A stretch of DNA of 64,000 bases from Ignavibacteriales bacterium. Lineage in GTDB: Bacteria > Bacteroidota > Ignavibacteria > Ignavibacteriales > Ignavibacteriaceae. Below the pieces are notes generated by a model. It had not been told where the DNA came from, did no database searches, and saw nothing but the letters and a program-made list of their open reading frames with translations. This document shows positions 1-9,034 of the stretch, in pieces (within the stretch, counting starts at the first letter, position 1; each line of letters starts with the position of its first letter). Location of the stretch: the NCBI GenBank assembly GCA_016709765.1, contig JADJMD010000013.1, positions 1,302,001 to 1,366,000 on the forward strand. The letters run 5' to 3'. Made by a program: the position numbers and the translations under genes.

Positions 1-2
1 CA

Positions 3-1838
3 AACTTGGCTGATCCTCCATTCAATTTTAGTAATTCCGGTGAAAACAGGTTTGTTAAAGGAGTTGATATAAGCGCACTTGCTGCAATGGTAAATGAAGG
101 CGGTATTCTGAGGGGATTTGAAGCTTTATTAACTGAGACTGAAAGAGTAAGGCAGCATGGTTTTACAGCTACAGAATTTGAAAGAACCAAAGCAAATAGA
201 TTGAGAATGCTTGAGAAAAGATTGGATGAAAAAGACAAAACTGAATCAAGAGCTATAATGCAGGATTTTGTACAGAATTTTATATATGATAACCCAGTAC
301 TTGGGATTGAAAATGTTTACGACCTTAATAAAAAACTGATTCCTCAAATATCTTTAGAGGATGTTAATAAAGTTGCATCAGATCTTATAAAAGAAGAGAA
401 TAGAGTTGTAATGGTTACTTTACCTGAAAAAGAAGGAACTATTATTCCAACCGAAGCAGAGTTAAATCAAATAATAGATAATGTATCTAAAAAGAAAATC
501 GAATCTTATGTTGATGCAGTTAAAACGCAACCATTGATTGAAAGCTTACCAAAATTTTCTCCAATTGTAGAAACGAAACTAATTGAAAAATTAGGAGTTA
601 CGCAGTGGAGGCTAGCCAATGGTGTAAAAGTTGTTATTAAACCTACAGACTTTAAAAATGATGAGATTCTCTTCACAGCGTTTAGCCCAGGTGGGTCATC
701 TTTAGTTGAAGATGCAGATTTTATGTCAGCTAATTATTCTGCCTCAATTGTTAGTGAATCTGGGTTGGGAAATTTTTCTAAATCGGAGATGGATAAATAT
801 CTTAAAGGTAAAATCGTTTCTGTTTATCCATATGTTGGATTTTATGATGAGGGCTTAAATGGTGCCACAAGCCCAAAAGATATTGAGACTTTTTTCCAGC
901 TTATTTATGGATATTTTGTAGAACCTAAAATTGATTCAACAGCTTTTCTTTCATATAAGTCAAAGATAATGGCACAATTAACAAATATGAGTAATGAGCC
1001 CGCTGTTGCTTTCAGAGATACCTTAGAAGTTACTCTCACAAATTATCATTTTAGAAATCGCCCTCTTAAAGTTAAAATGCTTGATGAAATTGATTTGCAA
1101 AAATCTTTTTCAATTTATAAAAACCGGTTTGCAGATGCAGGTGATTTTACTTTTGTCTTTGTAGGGAATATAGATTTAGCGTCCTTTAAACCGCTTGTTG
1201 AAACTTACCTGGGCGGTCTGCCTTCCTTGAATAGGACTGAAAAGCAAATTGATTTAAAGTACACAAATATTAAAGGTGAAATAAAGAAGGAAGTACACAA
1301 AGGAATTGAACAAAAAAGTTCTGTGGCAATAGCATACGTTGGTGATGTAAAGTGGAGCAGGAAGAATGAACACACGCTGGAATCACTAATGGATGTTCTT
1401 AATATAAAATTAAGAGAAGCAGTTAGAGAAGATAAAGGTGGAACTTATGGAATAGGGATTTATCATCGTATTTATAGAATTCCTGAAAGTCATTATAGTA
1501 TAAATATTAATTTTGGCTGTTCTCCAGAAAGAGTTGATGAACTTGTTGCAACAGTATATCAAGTACTAGATTCTATAAAAACTTTTGGACCAGATGATGC
1601 GGTTATGATCAAAATTAAGGAAATTCAAAAAAGACAAAGAGAATTAAGTCTGAAAAAAAATAGTTTCTGGAAGGGAATAATTTCTAACTATATTCAATAC
1701 AACGAAAATCCGGTGGAATTACTTAATTATAACAATTGGGTTGATGAAATCACTTCTGAAGATATTAAACAAGCAGCAAGGCAATATTTGAATAAAGATG
1801 TAGCTCAAGTTGTACTATATCCTGAAAAAAAAGAGTAA
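3..1838 (+). CDS. M16 family zinc protease (pitrilysin/PqqL-like), C-terminal part
   Basis: This is the C-terminal part of a large M16 (pitrilysin-type) metalloprotease; the frame stays open to the left window edge, so the gene begins outside. About 610 residues are visible. Roughly residues 20-150 look like the end of the first M16 half, with the helix-rich LTETERVRQHGF stretch. Residues 195-610 form the second, non-catalytic half, starting at TQWRLANGVKVVI. The zinc motif HxxEH is not visible and should lie upstream. Families of this type are periplasmic or envelope proteases of about 930 residues that degrade peptides in a closed chamber. The TTG at position 6 is simply the first possible start inside the window and is not believed to be the real one. 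The family assignment is good; the substrate is unknown. Confidence 0.85.
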   Translation, partial: NLADPPFNFSNSGENRFVKGVDISALAAMVNEGGILRGFEALLTETERVRQHGFTATEFERTKANRLRMLEKRLDEKDKTESRAIMQDFVQNFIYDNPVLGIENVYDLNKKLIPQISLEDVNKVASDLIKEENRVVMVTLPEKEGTIIPTEAELNQIIDNVSKKKIESYVDAVKTQPLIESLPKFSPIVETKLIEKLGVTQWRLANGVKVVIKPTDFKNDEILFTAFSPGGSSLVEDADFMSANYSASIVSESGLGNFSKSEMDKYLKGKIVSVYPYVGFYDEGLNGATSPKDIETFFQLIYGYFVEPKIDSTAFLSYKSKIMAQLTNMSNEPAVAFRDTLEVTLTNYHFRNRPLKVKMLDEIDLQKSFSIYKNRFADAGDFTFVFVGNIDLASFKPLVETYLGGLPSLNRTEKQIDLKYTNIKGEIKKEVHKGIEQKSSVAIAYVGDVKWSRKNEHTLESLMDVLNIKLREAVREDKGGTYGIGIYHRIYRIPESHYSININFGCSPERVDELVATVYQVLDSIKTFGPDDAVMIKIKEIQKRQRELSLKKNSFWKGIISNYIQYNENPVELLNYNNWVDEITSEDIKQAARQYLNKDVAQVVLYPEKKE

Positions 1839-1882
1839 TTGGATATTGAGAAATATTTGTAACAATCGGGATTTATAGAATA

Positions 1883-2464
1883 ATGTACACAACAGTCTGT
1901 CCTAATTGCGGAGAAAAATCCGCGCACGATTTAAAAGATTGCCCAAGTTGCGGTTTTGCTAAGGCTGAGATCGTAAACAGGGTTGGGATTATGCAAAGTC
2001 TAAATGCAACTCTGGTTGATAAACTTAGTTTTTTAGATTATCCGCAGTTATACATTATAATTGTTACAAGGGCTTTTATAATTTTGTTTACGATATTTGT
2101 CATTCCCGATTTTATAAATAAAAGCGAATTTTTTTGGATGGCGATTGGAATATTTTCTGTTTATGGCTTGATAAAAGAAGTTGCGCAAACATATTCCCAG
2201 TTTATAGTTGTATATAAAGTTGCAAAAATTTTATTGTTCGCATACTTTGGATCAGGGATTGGAAATGTTATCTCACATGCAGGTAGAATGGTTTACTATA
2301 GGTTTAGTTACTACTTTAATGTTCAGTTTTTATATGATCAATTGTCGATTGGAAATACTATGATTTTATTGGGAGCCGTTGCTGGCGTTGGCTTTCTGAT
2401 CATTACAAACAAGTTTACAGATGAGTTTAAGGTTAAAGATATTAATAATGAAGAAAAAATATAA
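1883..2464 (+). CDS. Zinc-ribbon membrane protein, function unknown
   Basis: A 193-residue protein with an N-terminal zinc ribbon (Cys6-x2-Cys9 and Cys20-x2-Cys23, CPNC...CPSC) followed by about four hydrophobic segments between residues 50 and 180. This arrangement, a cytoplasmic zinc finger tethered to a membrane domain, is common in uncharacterised Bacteroidota proteins and resembles Yip1-type membrane proteins, but I cannot name a family. It lies 44 bases after the M16 protease on the same strand and could be co-transcribed with it. It ends close to a convergent minus-strand gene. Confidence 0.7.
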   Translation: MYTTVCPNCGEKSAHDLKDCPSCGFAKAEIVNRVGIMQSLNATLVDKLSFLDYPQLYIIIVTRAFIILFTIFVIPDFINKSEFFWMAIGIFSVYGLIKEVAQTYSQFIVVYKVAKILLFAYFGSGIGNVISHAGRMVYYRFSYYFNVQFLYDQLSIGNTMILLGAVAGVGFLIITNKFTDEFKVKDINNEEKI

Positions 2465-2478
2465 TCGACAAATATCCT

Positions 2479-2892
2479 TTAAATTTCTTGAAGCAGCTTA
2501 GTAAAATAATTTTTAATTGAGATGACCGATCTTGCCAGAGTATTTTCCTTGCTTAGAAATATCGCATACTTTGAGCCTTTGGGAAAATATTTCCAATGAA
2601 TTCTGGAATACATATTTGCACATTTTTTTGTATGATTAATCATGCACTCAATTGGATCCGGCTCGCTATTATTGATTAAATATAATTCGATTTCCCAAAT
2701 AACCTCAGTAAATATTTCTTTTTGTTTTTCAGACTCATCATTTACATTTATCAAAAACTCAACAATAAAATTTTTGCTTTCACTAATACCAATTCTCGCA
2801 ACGGGTGAAGGATTATTTCCATACTTTAGTTCAAAGTACCGATTACCCAAATCAACTTTTCCGGTAAACCATTGCCAGGAATCTGTGTTCAT
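2479..2892 (-). CDS. Hypothetical protein
   Basis: A 137-residue protein that I do not recognise. It has no signal peptide or membrane segment and is a mix of charged and aromatic residues (SWQWFTGKVD near the start, a CANMYSRIHWKYF stretch near residue 95), suggesting a small soluble domain. No good ribosome binding site is visible before the ATG. It is convergent with the zinc-ribbon gene. A plus-strand frame overlaps it (2642-2950), but that frame has poor composition and the minus-strand reading is preferred. The call rests on ORF length and plausible amino-acid composition only. Confidence 0.5.
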   Translation of the reverse strand: MNTDSWQWFTGKVDLGNRYFELKYGNNPSPVARIGISESKNFIVEFLINVNDESEKQKEIFTEVIWEIELYLINNSEPDPIECMINHTKKCANMYSRIHWKYFPKGSKYAIFLSKENTLARSVISIKNYFTKLLQEI

Positions 2893-3184
2893 ACTAGATC
2901 TTCGGATTTATGAATGGATGCGCTTCTGTGATAAATATATTTATATGTAAATTTATAATATCTGCAGAAGCAAAGATTAAGTAAAGACACATCAAATTCA
3001 ACAGTCTCTACTTTAATTGATTGCTGCAAATATTATTCATTAATTGATGAATATTGAGGTTGAGAATACCAGAATTATTTTCATTGACTTGAGTTCTAAG
3101 TTTTATGATTCCTTTACTCATTGAGGTAGAAATTCAAAGCGATTAAAAATCTTGTATTCTAAAGTTGAAGAAGAATAAGATTAT

Positions 3185-4057
3185 TTAAAATCGAAAATCT
3201 ATTTGCGCAAAAGGAAGAAACATACTTGTATTTTCGAGATCATCAGCTGACATCATGTGAAAGTATCTGACTCCAATTAATAGATTGTGATTTTCTCCAA
3301 GCGCAATATTAACCCCCGGAGTTAATGAGAGAATACTTATCGTACTTTTTAAAGTAATCTCATCGTCTACTATAAATAGATGTGCTTTACTACCAACCTC
3401 AATATTAAAAAGGTCTTGAGACACATAGCCTATTTGAAAGACAGGATTAACAAACCAATCTTTATGTGTGGAATTATAAGTAAGGGAAAAGAAAGGATTA
3501 AAGTAGCCATCTTCCTTATCAACAAGAGCGATGTAATTAAAATCGAGGTTAAATGGCAGAAACTCGGCTTCAGCATAATAATATCCCCTTATATGCATGG
3601 TTTGATATTTTAAACCTGCATCAAATCGAATGGCATTTAGAGAATCGCCACCGACAAATCCCAACCCAACATTACCCCCAATAAGAACATCTTTAAACCT
3701 TTCTGAAAAATCAAACCCACCAAAGAGAGCAAAATTTTTTCCAAGCTTAAAATCTGCATCAACATTAAAATCGAATTTTGAAACATCCCAGCCTAAATTT
3801 TTTCCAGCATATAAACTATCAGTGTAAATGTTCTTATTTCTTCTGCTAACACTACCATTTATATGCTGCTGAGTTGTTCCAGAGACACGAATGGAAATGC
3901 TTGCTTTATCATTATCTAAAGATTTGGTGGTATGAATTGGTATTTGAGATGCAGGTCCATCTATATCAGCCCGAAGGAGATAAGCTTCTTTAATTGAACA
4001 GCCGTTAGATAAAATGAATAAACAAACGGCATAAACAGACAAGATTATATTTTTCAT
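3185..4057 (-). CDS. Predicted lipoprotein with outer-membrane barrel-like sequence
   Basis: A 290-residue protein with a lipoprotein signal peptide: hydrophobic residues 5-17, then LSNGC with lipidation at Cys20. After about residue 90 the chain alternates polar and hydrophobic residues in short strands rich in aromatic residues (e.g. KFDFNVDADFKL, AQIDFRF) and ends in Phe, as outer-membrane barrels do. It resembles uncharacterised Bacteroidota/Ignavibacteria surface proteins. It lies downstream of the 5'-nucleotidase on the same strand, separated by a long hairpin (4134-4173), so it is probably transcribed separately or attenuated. Its function cannot be inferred. Confidence 0.6.
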   Translation of the reverse strand: MKNIILSVYAVCLFILSNGCSIKEAYLLRADIDGPASQIPIHTTKSLDNDKASISIRVSGTTQQHINGSVSRRNKNIYTDSLYAGKNLGWDVSKFDFNVDADFKLGKNFALFGGFDFSERFKDVLIGGNVGLGFVGGDSLNAIRFDAGLKYQTMHIRGYYYAEAEFLPFNLDFNYIALVDKEDGYFNPFFSLTYNSTHKDWFVNPVFQIGYVSQDLFNIEVGSKAHLFIVDDEITLKSTISILSLTPGVNIALGENHNLLIGVRYFHMMSADDLENTSMFLPFAQIDFRF

Positions 4058-4133
4058 CTCACGTCTCCTTAAATTTCAATTACACCCTACAACTCCTATA
4101 GAAAAATGATCAAACATATTTCATAAAGATATT

Positions 4134-4173
4134 TTTAACAAACCCGATTTCTAAAAAAATCGGGTTTGTTAAA
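4134..4173 (-). terminator. Long perfect intergenic hairpin, possible terminator
   Basis: Positions 4134-4150 pair perfectly with 4157-4173, giving a 17-bp stem containing AAACCCGATT and a 6-base loop. It lies just past the stop codon of the 5'-nucleotidase gene. On the minus strand the U-rich run falls in the loop side rather than after the stem, so it is not a textbook intrinsic terminator. It may act as a terminator or as an mRNA 3'-end stabiliser. Confidence 0.55.
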
Positions 4174-4179
4174 TGGTCA

Positions 4180-6483
4180 TTACTTTAAAAATAACATTTT
4201 CTTTGTCTGAACAAAATTGTTTGTCCTTAAAGTGTAAATATAAATTCCACTTGCAAATGAAGATGCATCAAAGTTAGCTGAGTAATTACCCGGAGCCATC
4301 TCCTGGTTGACTAAATTTGCAACCTCATTCCCAAGTATATCATAAACCTTTAACTCTACATTTCCTGCTTTAGGAATAGAGTAATTAATTGTTGTTGTTG
4401 GATTAAATGGATTGGGATAATTCTGTTCAAGTGCAAATTCAACAGGAGTAGTTAATATTTCTTCGTCTCCTTCTTTAGAAAGTAGACATCGGTTATACAT
4501 TACAATAGCACCATGAATACTTTGCGGATTGAGATTATCATAAACAATATTGTCTTCATTATCCTTATCATAGATTACAATTCTCAATTTATCAGGCGAG
4601 TTTTTTGCGATTAGTAAAAATCCAAAGTTACCTTGATTATTTATTTTACCGGTACCTGTTAGAGTTGCAGTATCATTATTAATTAAAAGCCAGTTACACT
4701 CATTGCTTTTGAATGTTAAATTTCCTTTTGGATATCGTATTGTTACTTTACCAACAGGGTCAAACATTAAACCGCGATCCAGCATATGAAATTCAAAAAA
4801 TAACTTATCACAGAAGAATTTATTTGCAGCGTACGAACCCGCATTTGAGTTCATCCATCCTGCGCCAATTACCGTACTTCTTGCCAACTGGTTGCCAACA
4901 TTTAAAATCCTTCCAAGTGTTTTAGGCTGGATGAAATTATCATGAGTCATTACATATTGATAAAGTGCCTGAAACTCAGTAATGCCATCGAGTATTGTGA
5001 TATTGGAAGGTGTGATTCCAATGTAATCTAGAATACCTAAAACCATTTCATTGGTTGTTACAGAATAAGTTGCTTCCGGATCAATCGGTATTCCGTTTAT
5101 TTTAACTGATACCAATCTTTCTTCAGCAGATTTTGTTCCATCGTAAGTATATTCCATACCGGAAACTTGTATTAAGAATTCATCATTTAACTCAATTTCA
5201 GAAAGTCCGAATGCAAGTCCTGTTAGAATATCCATTCCTGTTAAATCAAAAGTTGCTAGCTGGAATCCTAATGTATTAACAAGATTAAAACCATAACCAT
5301 TTGCTCTGAAAAGATCACCTGGTGTAAACGTATCTTCCCATAAAGGAAGAGCGATTGATCCGCCTGCCTGCAGTGCAATATTAGTGGATGTGTAGGAACG
5401 AAAAGCATCTGCAACCAAATTACCCATAGGCGTATCGTGTGCACCAAGTGCTAAAAGATTTTTTGCTTCCTCTTCAAAGAATGAACTTGCATAACCAACT
5501 GGTTGAGTGAAGAAAGGTGTTCCATAGAATGTTTCTATATCAGTTATCATACCGTCGACGATAGCCTGTACCGTTGGTTCCTGGGGAATATTTGTGTCAA
5601 TCGGAATTAGTTGATAATCTAATAGCTGAACATTTGCTCCATCATAAACTAATTTCATCTTACCTGCATCCAAATAATTTGAGCGTGCCTGAACAATCCA
5701 GGTTGTTCCTCCCATTGGATCAGTCATTGTTATCGGCTGTTCATATTTGTAATGATCATGTCCGCCAACTATTACATCAATTCCTGGGACGTAACTAACA
5801 ATTAACTGATCAAGATCAACACCAAGATGGGAAAGGAAAATTACAACATCACAATTTTCTACACTGCGTAAAGTGCCAACCATTGTTGCAGCAATAGTAA
5901 CAATATCATCACTGACAACTGCCGGTGCAGGATTGGAAAATACAGCCGTTGTAGGAGTTGTTAATCCGAAAATACCAACTTTCAAATCTCCGAATTCTTT
6001 TACTGTATAAGGACCAACATAATCCTGCAACCCGGAAATTGTTGGATCAGAAAAATCAATATTAGCAGTTAAGATTGGAAAAGCATCCATTACAACAGGG
6101 AAAACATATTGCAATGAACCTAACAATACTTCTGGTCCCAGATCAAATTCATGATTACCAAGTGTCATTGCATCAAGCCCAAGCGCACTTAGAATCTGCA
6201 GCTCCGGTACCTGAAAGAATTTATTAAAAAAAACATCCCCAATTGAAATATCACCAGCGTGAAGAAATAGAACGTTTGGTTCTATCATTTTAGTCATTCC
6301 AACTAAAGTGGCAACTCTGGAGACTCCACCTAAAGTACCTTTAAGATTTGCATCTCTTGGTCCTATTGCTTCAAGAGTTGAATGTGAATCGTTGACGTGA
6401 AGGATCGTCAAAGTATCTGGTTGTGAAAAAATTATTGAAGCAAAAAGTAGGAAAGCAGTAAAAGTATAAAGTAGGGTTTTCAT
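4180..6483 (-). CDS. Secreted UshA-like 5'-nucleotidase/metallophosphatase with T9SS sorting domain
   Basis: A secreted bifunctional nucleotidase-type metallophosphoesterase (767 residues) expected to release phosphate from nucleotides or related esters outside the cell. After a signal peptide (residues 1-20) come the dimetal motifs: D32-x-H34, GD (D78), GNHE (110-112), H219 and GHDH (242-244). The 5'-nucleotidase C-terminal domain follows, with GNLVADAF near 354-361. A beta-rich segment around 600-670 (GTGKINNQGNFGF) resembles post-COAP-1 domains. The last ~75 residues are a type IX sorting domain opening with NYPNPFNPTTTI, so the protein should be exported and surface-anchored or released. 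A TTGTCA direct repeat like a Pho box lies 70-86 bases upstream, fitting phosphate-scavenging control. Confidence 0.9.
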   Translation of the reverse strand: MKTLLYTFTAFLLFASIIFSQPDTLTILHVNDSHSTLEAIGPRDANLKGTLGGVSRVATLVGMTKMIEPNVLFLHAGDISIGDVFFNKFFQVPELQILSALGLDAMTLGNHEFDLGPEVLLGSLQYVFPVVMDAFPILTANIDFSDPTISGLQDYVGPYTVKEFGDLKVGIFGLTTPTTAVFSNPAPAVVSDDIVTIAATMVGTLRSVENCDVVIFLSHLGVDLDQLIVSYVPGIDVIVGGHDHYKYEQPITMTDPMGGTTWIVQARSNYLDAGKMKLVYDGANVQLLDYQLIPIDTNIPQEPTVQAIVDGMITDIETFYGTPFFTQPVGYASSFFEEEAKNLLALGAHDTPMGNLVADAFRSYTSTNIALQAGGSIALPLWEDTFTPGDLFRANGYGFNLVNTLGFQLATFDLTGMDILTGLAFGLSEIELNDEFLIQVSGMEYTYDGTKSAEERLVSVKINGIPIDPEATYSVTTNEMVLGILDYIGITPSNITILDGITEFQALYQYVMTHDNFIQPKTLGRILNVGNQLARSTVIGAGWMNSNAGSYAANKFFCDKLFFEFHMLDRGLMFDPVGKVTIRYPKGNLTFKSNECNWLLINNDTATLTGTGKINNQGNFGFLLIAKNSPDKLRIVIYDKDNEDNIVYDNLNPQSIHGAIVMYNRCLLSKEGDEEILTTPVEFALEQNYPNPFNPTTTINYSIPKAGNVELKVYDILGNEVANLVNQEMAPGNYSANFDASSFASGIYIYTLRTNNFVQTKKMLFLK

Positions 6484-6897
6484 TTTAGAACTCCTTTTAT
6501 TTGTTAAGCTTAAATAATTACGATAGTAATTTGGTCTTAACTCTAAAAAGAGTTGTCATGAAATTGTCAAAATTAATATCTGGTGAATTCTAAACTGAGT
6601 TTCCTCGACTGCCACAGTATGCTGTGATAAATTGGGGGACCACTTCGTGGATTATCGTGCGTTCCTAATCTGTTAGTCTTTGGCTGAGTGCATTTAGCAG
6701 CAAACTTTTTCTTAACACTGCACTAAATAAACCAATCCCAAAAACTTAAAAGCTAATTTTTTTATTCCATATTGCTTTTATTGAATATTCATCATTTACA
6801 ATTGAACATTATTCCAAACTTGCTTGATAACCCCGATTCCAGCATTCAACCTTATAATTTCAATTTATAATTCATTGTCGTTATTACTTCGTAGCTT
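6484..6897. other. Intergenic region, 414 bases
   Basis: No convincing gene. It contains the Pho-box-like repeat (6553-6569) and two short hairpins: CACAG/CTGTG at 6613-6626 and CCAC/GTGG at 6640-6650. The remainder is AT-rich with no recognisable element. Confidence 0.5.
6553..6569 (-). promoter_or_regulatory. Pho-box-like direct repeat upstream of the 5'-nucleotidase
   Basis: On the plus strand TTGTCA occurs at 6553-6558 and again at 6564-6569, an 11-bp period. This matches the spacing and core (TGTCA) of PhoB boxes. It lies 70-86 bases before the nucleotidase start and is repeated before two other genes nearby (7329, 10671). Read along the gene (minus) strand it is TGACAA-N5-TGACAA. Confidence 0.5.
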
Positions 6898-7281
6898 CTA
6901 ATGAAAACCTGATAGGATACCAAGTACTAATGCTGTTCCAAGGTATCCAAGTAGCATTACTCCACCGATAGTATGGATTATACTAAAATCTTCCATTTGA
7001 AATGATTCGACTTGGTCGACAGCAATACTTCCTTCAAATTCTTTATCAGGGACCCCCTCATAATTACTAATTATGGCTCCTTTTCCGACTATAGAATCAG
7101 TTCGTACAATATAGCTATTTATCAGAAATAAGATCTTTTCCCCTGAATTTGTTTTTATTTGCACATTCTCATTTCCTGCTCTTTCAAAAAACTCATCTTT
7201 TTGTAATTCCTGCATTGAATAACAGCCTGTAAATTGTAATAATAAACAGGTGATTAATATTTTTACAGTATATTTTTTCAT
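6898..7281 (-). CDS. Small lipoprotein, function unknown
   Basis: A 127-residue lipoprotein. It has a signal peptide with lipidation at Cys20 (LQFTGC), a soluble middle (residues 25-95) with DSIVGKGAI and EGSIAVDQVESF segments, and a hydrophobic C-terminal helix (about 102-123). The middle resembles the small beta-rich domain seen in the neighbouring lipoprotein at 8447-9034, where a stretch about turning input into strands also precedes a hydrophobic tail. It is the last gene of the lipoprotein run and carries its own Pho-box-like repeat (7329-7345). I do not recognise a named family. Confidence 0.65.
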   Translation of the reverse strand: MKKYTVKILITCLLLQFTGCYSMQELQKDEFFERAGNENVQIKTNSGEKILFLINSYIVRTDSIVGKGAIISNYEGVPDKEFEGSIAVDQVESFQMEDFSIIHTIGGVMLLGYLGTALVLGILSGFH

Positions 7282-7328
7282 AACCGCTCCCGTTTTTTAT
7301 TCGAACTTAATTTATCATTGCTCCAAAG

Positions 7329-7345
7329 TTGTCATGAACTTGTCA
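7329..7345 (-). promoter_or_regulatory. Pho-box-like direct repeat upstream of a small lipoprotein
   Basis: TTGTCA at 7329-7334 and 7340-7345, again with an 11-bp period, 48-64 bases before the start of the 127-residue lipoprotein. The core with its flanks (GTTGTCATGAACTTGTCAAA) is nearly identical to the copy at 6553. Confidence 0.5.
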
Positions 7346-7371
7346 AAAGATAGGCGGGGATTAGTTCCTGA

Positions 7372-8445
7372 TTAAAAAATATGTCCAAAGTTGAAATATA
7401 TTCCCGTCGTTTCCTCTCCAAATCCAACATCAAAACGTACAATAAAATTATCCATATAAAAACGCAAACCAATTACAGGATTAATAACCCAGTCTGGTGT
7501 GGACTCGCTGTTGCCAATATCAACACCGGCAATTCCTCCGAATCGACGCCAAATTGGAAAACGAAATTCAGAATTGATTAAAACCGTTGAGTTTGATAAA
7601 TATCTATCCTGCGGTAAACCTCTTACTGTATTGTTGCCGCCAAGAGGAAGTTGAAGTTGATAGTTTACATCTGAAATGGTTTGAAGAATAATTCTGTTAG
7701 CCCAAGCATAATTTGGTTTAAACAGAGTTAAATAAAATTGCGATAAAATACCGACTTTATAAAAAGTGTTTCCTTGTTTTAATAAATTAGGAGCATATTC
7801 ATTATCTATTTCAAGAACAAATCCATTGAGCGGATTGATAAAATTTGTTCTTGTATCCCATCTGAAATTAAAAATAAAAGAAACATATTTAACATCAGTT
7901 GGAAATCTGTACTGAAGCGAACCAGTTGAATCAAAGTTATAACAACTAATACTTTTAAATCTCGCACCAAATTCTGCTACAAAATCCTTTGCAAAGCCAC
8001 GGCTTAACAATGCGGTCAGTTCAATAGGTTCGCGGATATAGTTTTCGCTTCCATTTGTTTGAGTCCCCGTTTGATAATTGTAATAAGCCGAATAGAATTT
8101 ATAGCTAATCCATTTGTCGTAATCAAAAGTCAAATCAAAAGCGATTGGATATTTTGTTCCCTGCCGTCTTTGTATATCCGGAGATGAAAATACAAATCTA
8201 TACCATCTTTCTCCTTTAGTGCTGTTATAAAGAGTTAAATCAAAACTCTCTTTACCGCCTAAAAGATTATAAAGAAATCCTTTCCCGCCATAGCCAAACC
8301 CGGCATCGGAATCATAATTGATTATAGGAAAAACTTCCCACTCACTTGCCCTTTGAGATAAAGAATCGGTTTGTGCATTTGCATGCACATCCCAAAATAG
8401 AGAGGTAAGAGAAACAAAAATTAAAACATTATTCTTTAGTAACAT
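7372..8445 (-). CDS. Omp85/BamA-like outer-membrane barrel without POTRA domains
   Basis: A 357-residue outer-membrane protein of the bacterial surface antigen (D15/Omp85) family. It has a signal peptide (about 1-24), then repeated amphipathic strands. Near residue 275 the family's conserved lid motif appears as NTVRGLPQDRY (VRG), followed by EFRFPI and a C-terminal strand ending in Phe (NFGHIF). At this length it holds only the barrel; the periplasmic POTRA repeats that BamA and TamA use for substrate delivery are absent. It starts one base after the preceding lipoprotein gene, so it is in an operon with the lipoproteins at 8447 and 9031. Such short barrels may export a partner lipoprotein or act as a pore; this is inference. 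Confidence 0.8.
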   Translation of the reverse strand: MLLKNNVLIFVSLTSLFWDVHANAQTDSLSQRASEWEVFPIINYDSDAGFGYGGKGFLYNLLGGKESFDLTLYNSTKGERWYRFVFSSPDIQRRQGTKYPIAFDLTFDYDKWISYKFYSAYYNYQTGTQTNGSENYIREPIELTALLSRGFAKDFVAEFGARFKSISCYNFDSTGSLQYRFPTDVKYVSFIFNFRWDTRTNFINPLNGFVLEIDNEYAPNLLKQGNTFYKVGILSQFYLTLFKPNYAWANRIILQTISDVNYQLQLPLGGNNTVRGLPQDRYLSNSTVLINSEFRFPIWRRFGGIAGVDIGNSESTPDWVINPVIGLRFYMDNFIVRFDVGFGEETTGIYFNFGHIF

Positions 8446-8446
8446 T

Positions 8447-9034
8447 TTATTGTCTTTTAATAATTCTTGTTATTCCTGTTTGGTTATACTTTTTAAGAAG
8501 ATTGGATAACACTTCTTGATTCATTCCTTCAGGATAACGGGAATACTTTTTAAGATTATCAATTTCTGAAATTGGCAGTTCCTTAGTCCATTGAGGGGTT
8601 TCACCTTCATAAGTAGCAAACAGGATCGCTGTTATTGCAGCTGGAATAGCGCAAACTAAACCTACTGCCAAAGCGCCGGATCCTCCTTCAGAATAAGAAG
8701 CTGCTGCTCCAAACATTAACGCAGCAGGAATCACTTGAAAAAGTAATACCGAACTTCCCCAGCCACTTCCATCATAGCCTTGAATAGTAATTGATTTAAT
8801 TTCTTGTATAGGTTCAAAAAATAGATTCGGAAAGTCTAATGGATTAACAGGCATTGTAGCAAAAATAATTGCTGTGTCCTGTATGCAAACAATTTCACTA
8901 ACAAATTTATATCCGTCTTTAAGGGTGACTTCTGTTTTATCACCATTGGCAGATACAACATACTTTCCAGATGAACAACCAATAAATATTAGTAGTTGAG
9001 AAAAACAACATAGTATTAAGATTATCTTTTTCAT
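8447..9034 (-). CDS. Lipoprotein with hydrophobic core, function unknown
   Basis: A 195-residue lipoprotein: signal peptide with FIGC (lipidated Cys20), a short beta-rich domain (TEVTLKDGYKF ... VCIQDTAIIF), then a glycine/alanine-rich hydrophobic hairpin (about 95-145) and a polar tail. Its start overlaps the stop of the upstream gene by four bases (ATGA at 9031-9034), and its stop is followed within one base by the Omp85-like gene. Translational coupling therefore links all three. Family unknown. Confidence 0.65.
   Translation of the reverse strand: MKKIILILCCFSQLLIFIGCSSGKYVVSANGDKTEVTLKDGYKFVSEIVCIQDTAIIFATMPVNPLDFPNLFFEPIQEIKSITIQGYDGSGWGSSVLLFQVIPAALMFGAAASYSEGGSGALAVGLVCAIPAAITAILFATYEGETPQWTKELPISEIDNLKKYSRYPEGMNQEVLSNLLKKYNQTGITRIIKRQ

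Noticed and set aside
2642..2950. 102-residue plus-strand reading overlapping the unknown gene at 2479-2892
   Set aside because: Ser/Phe/Ile-rich composition of an antisense shadow; the minus-strand reading is more protein-like.
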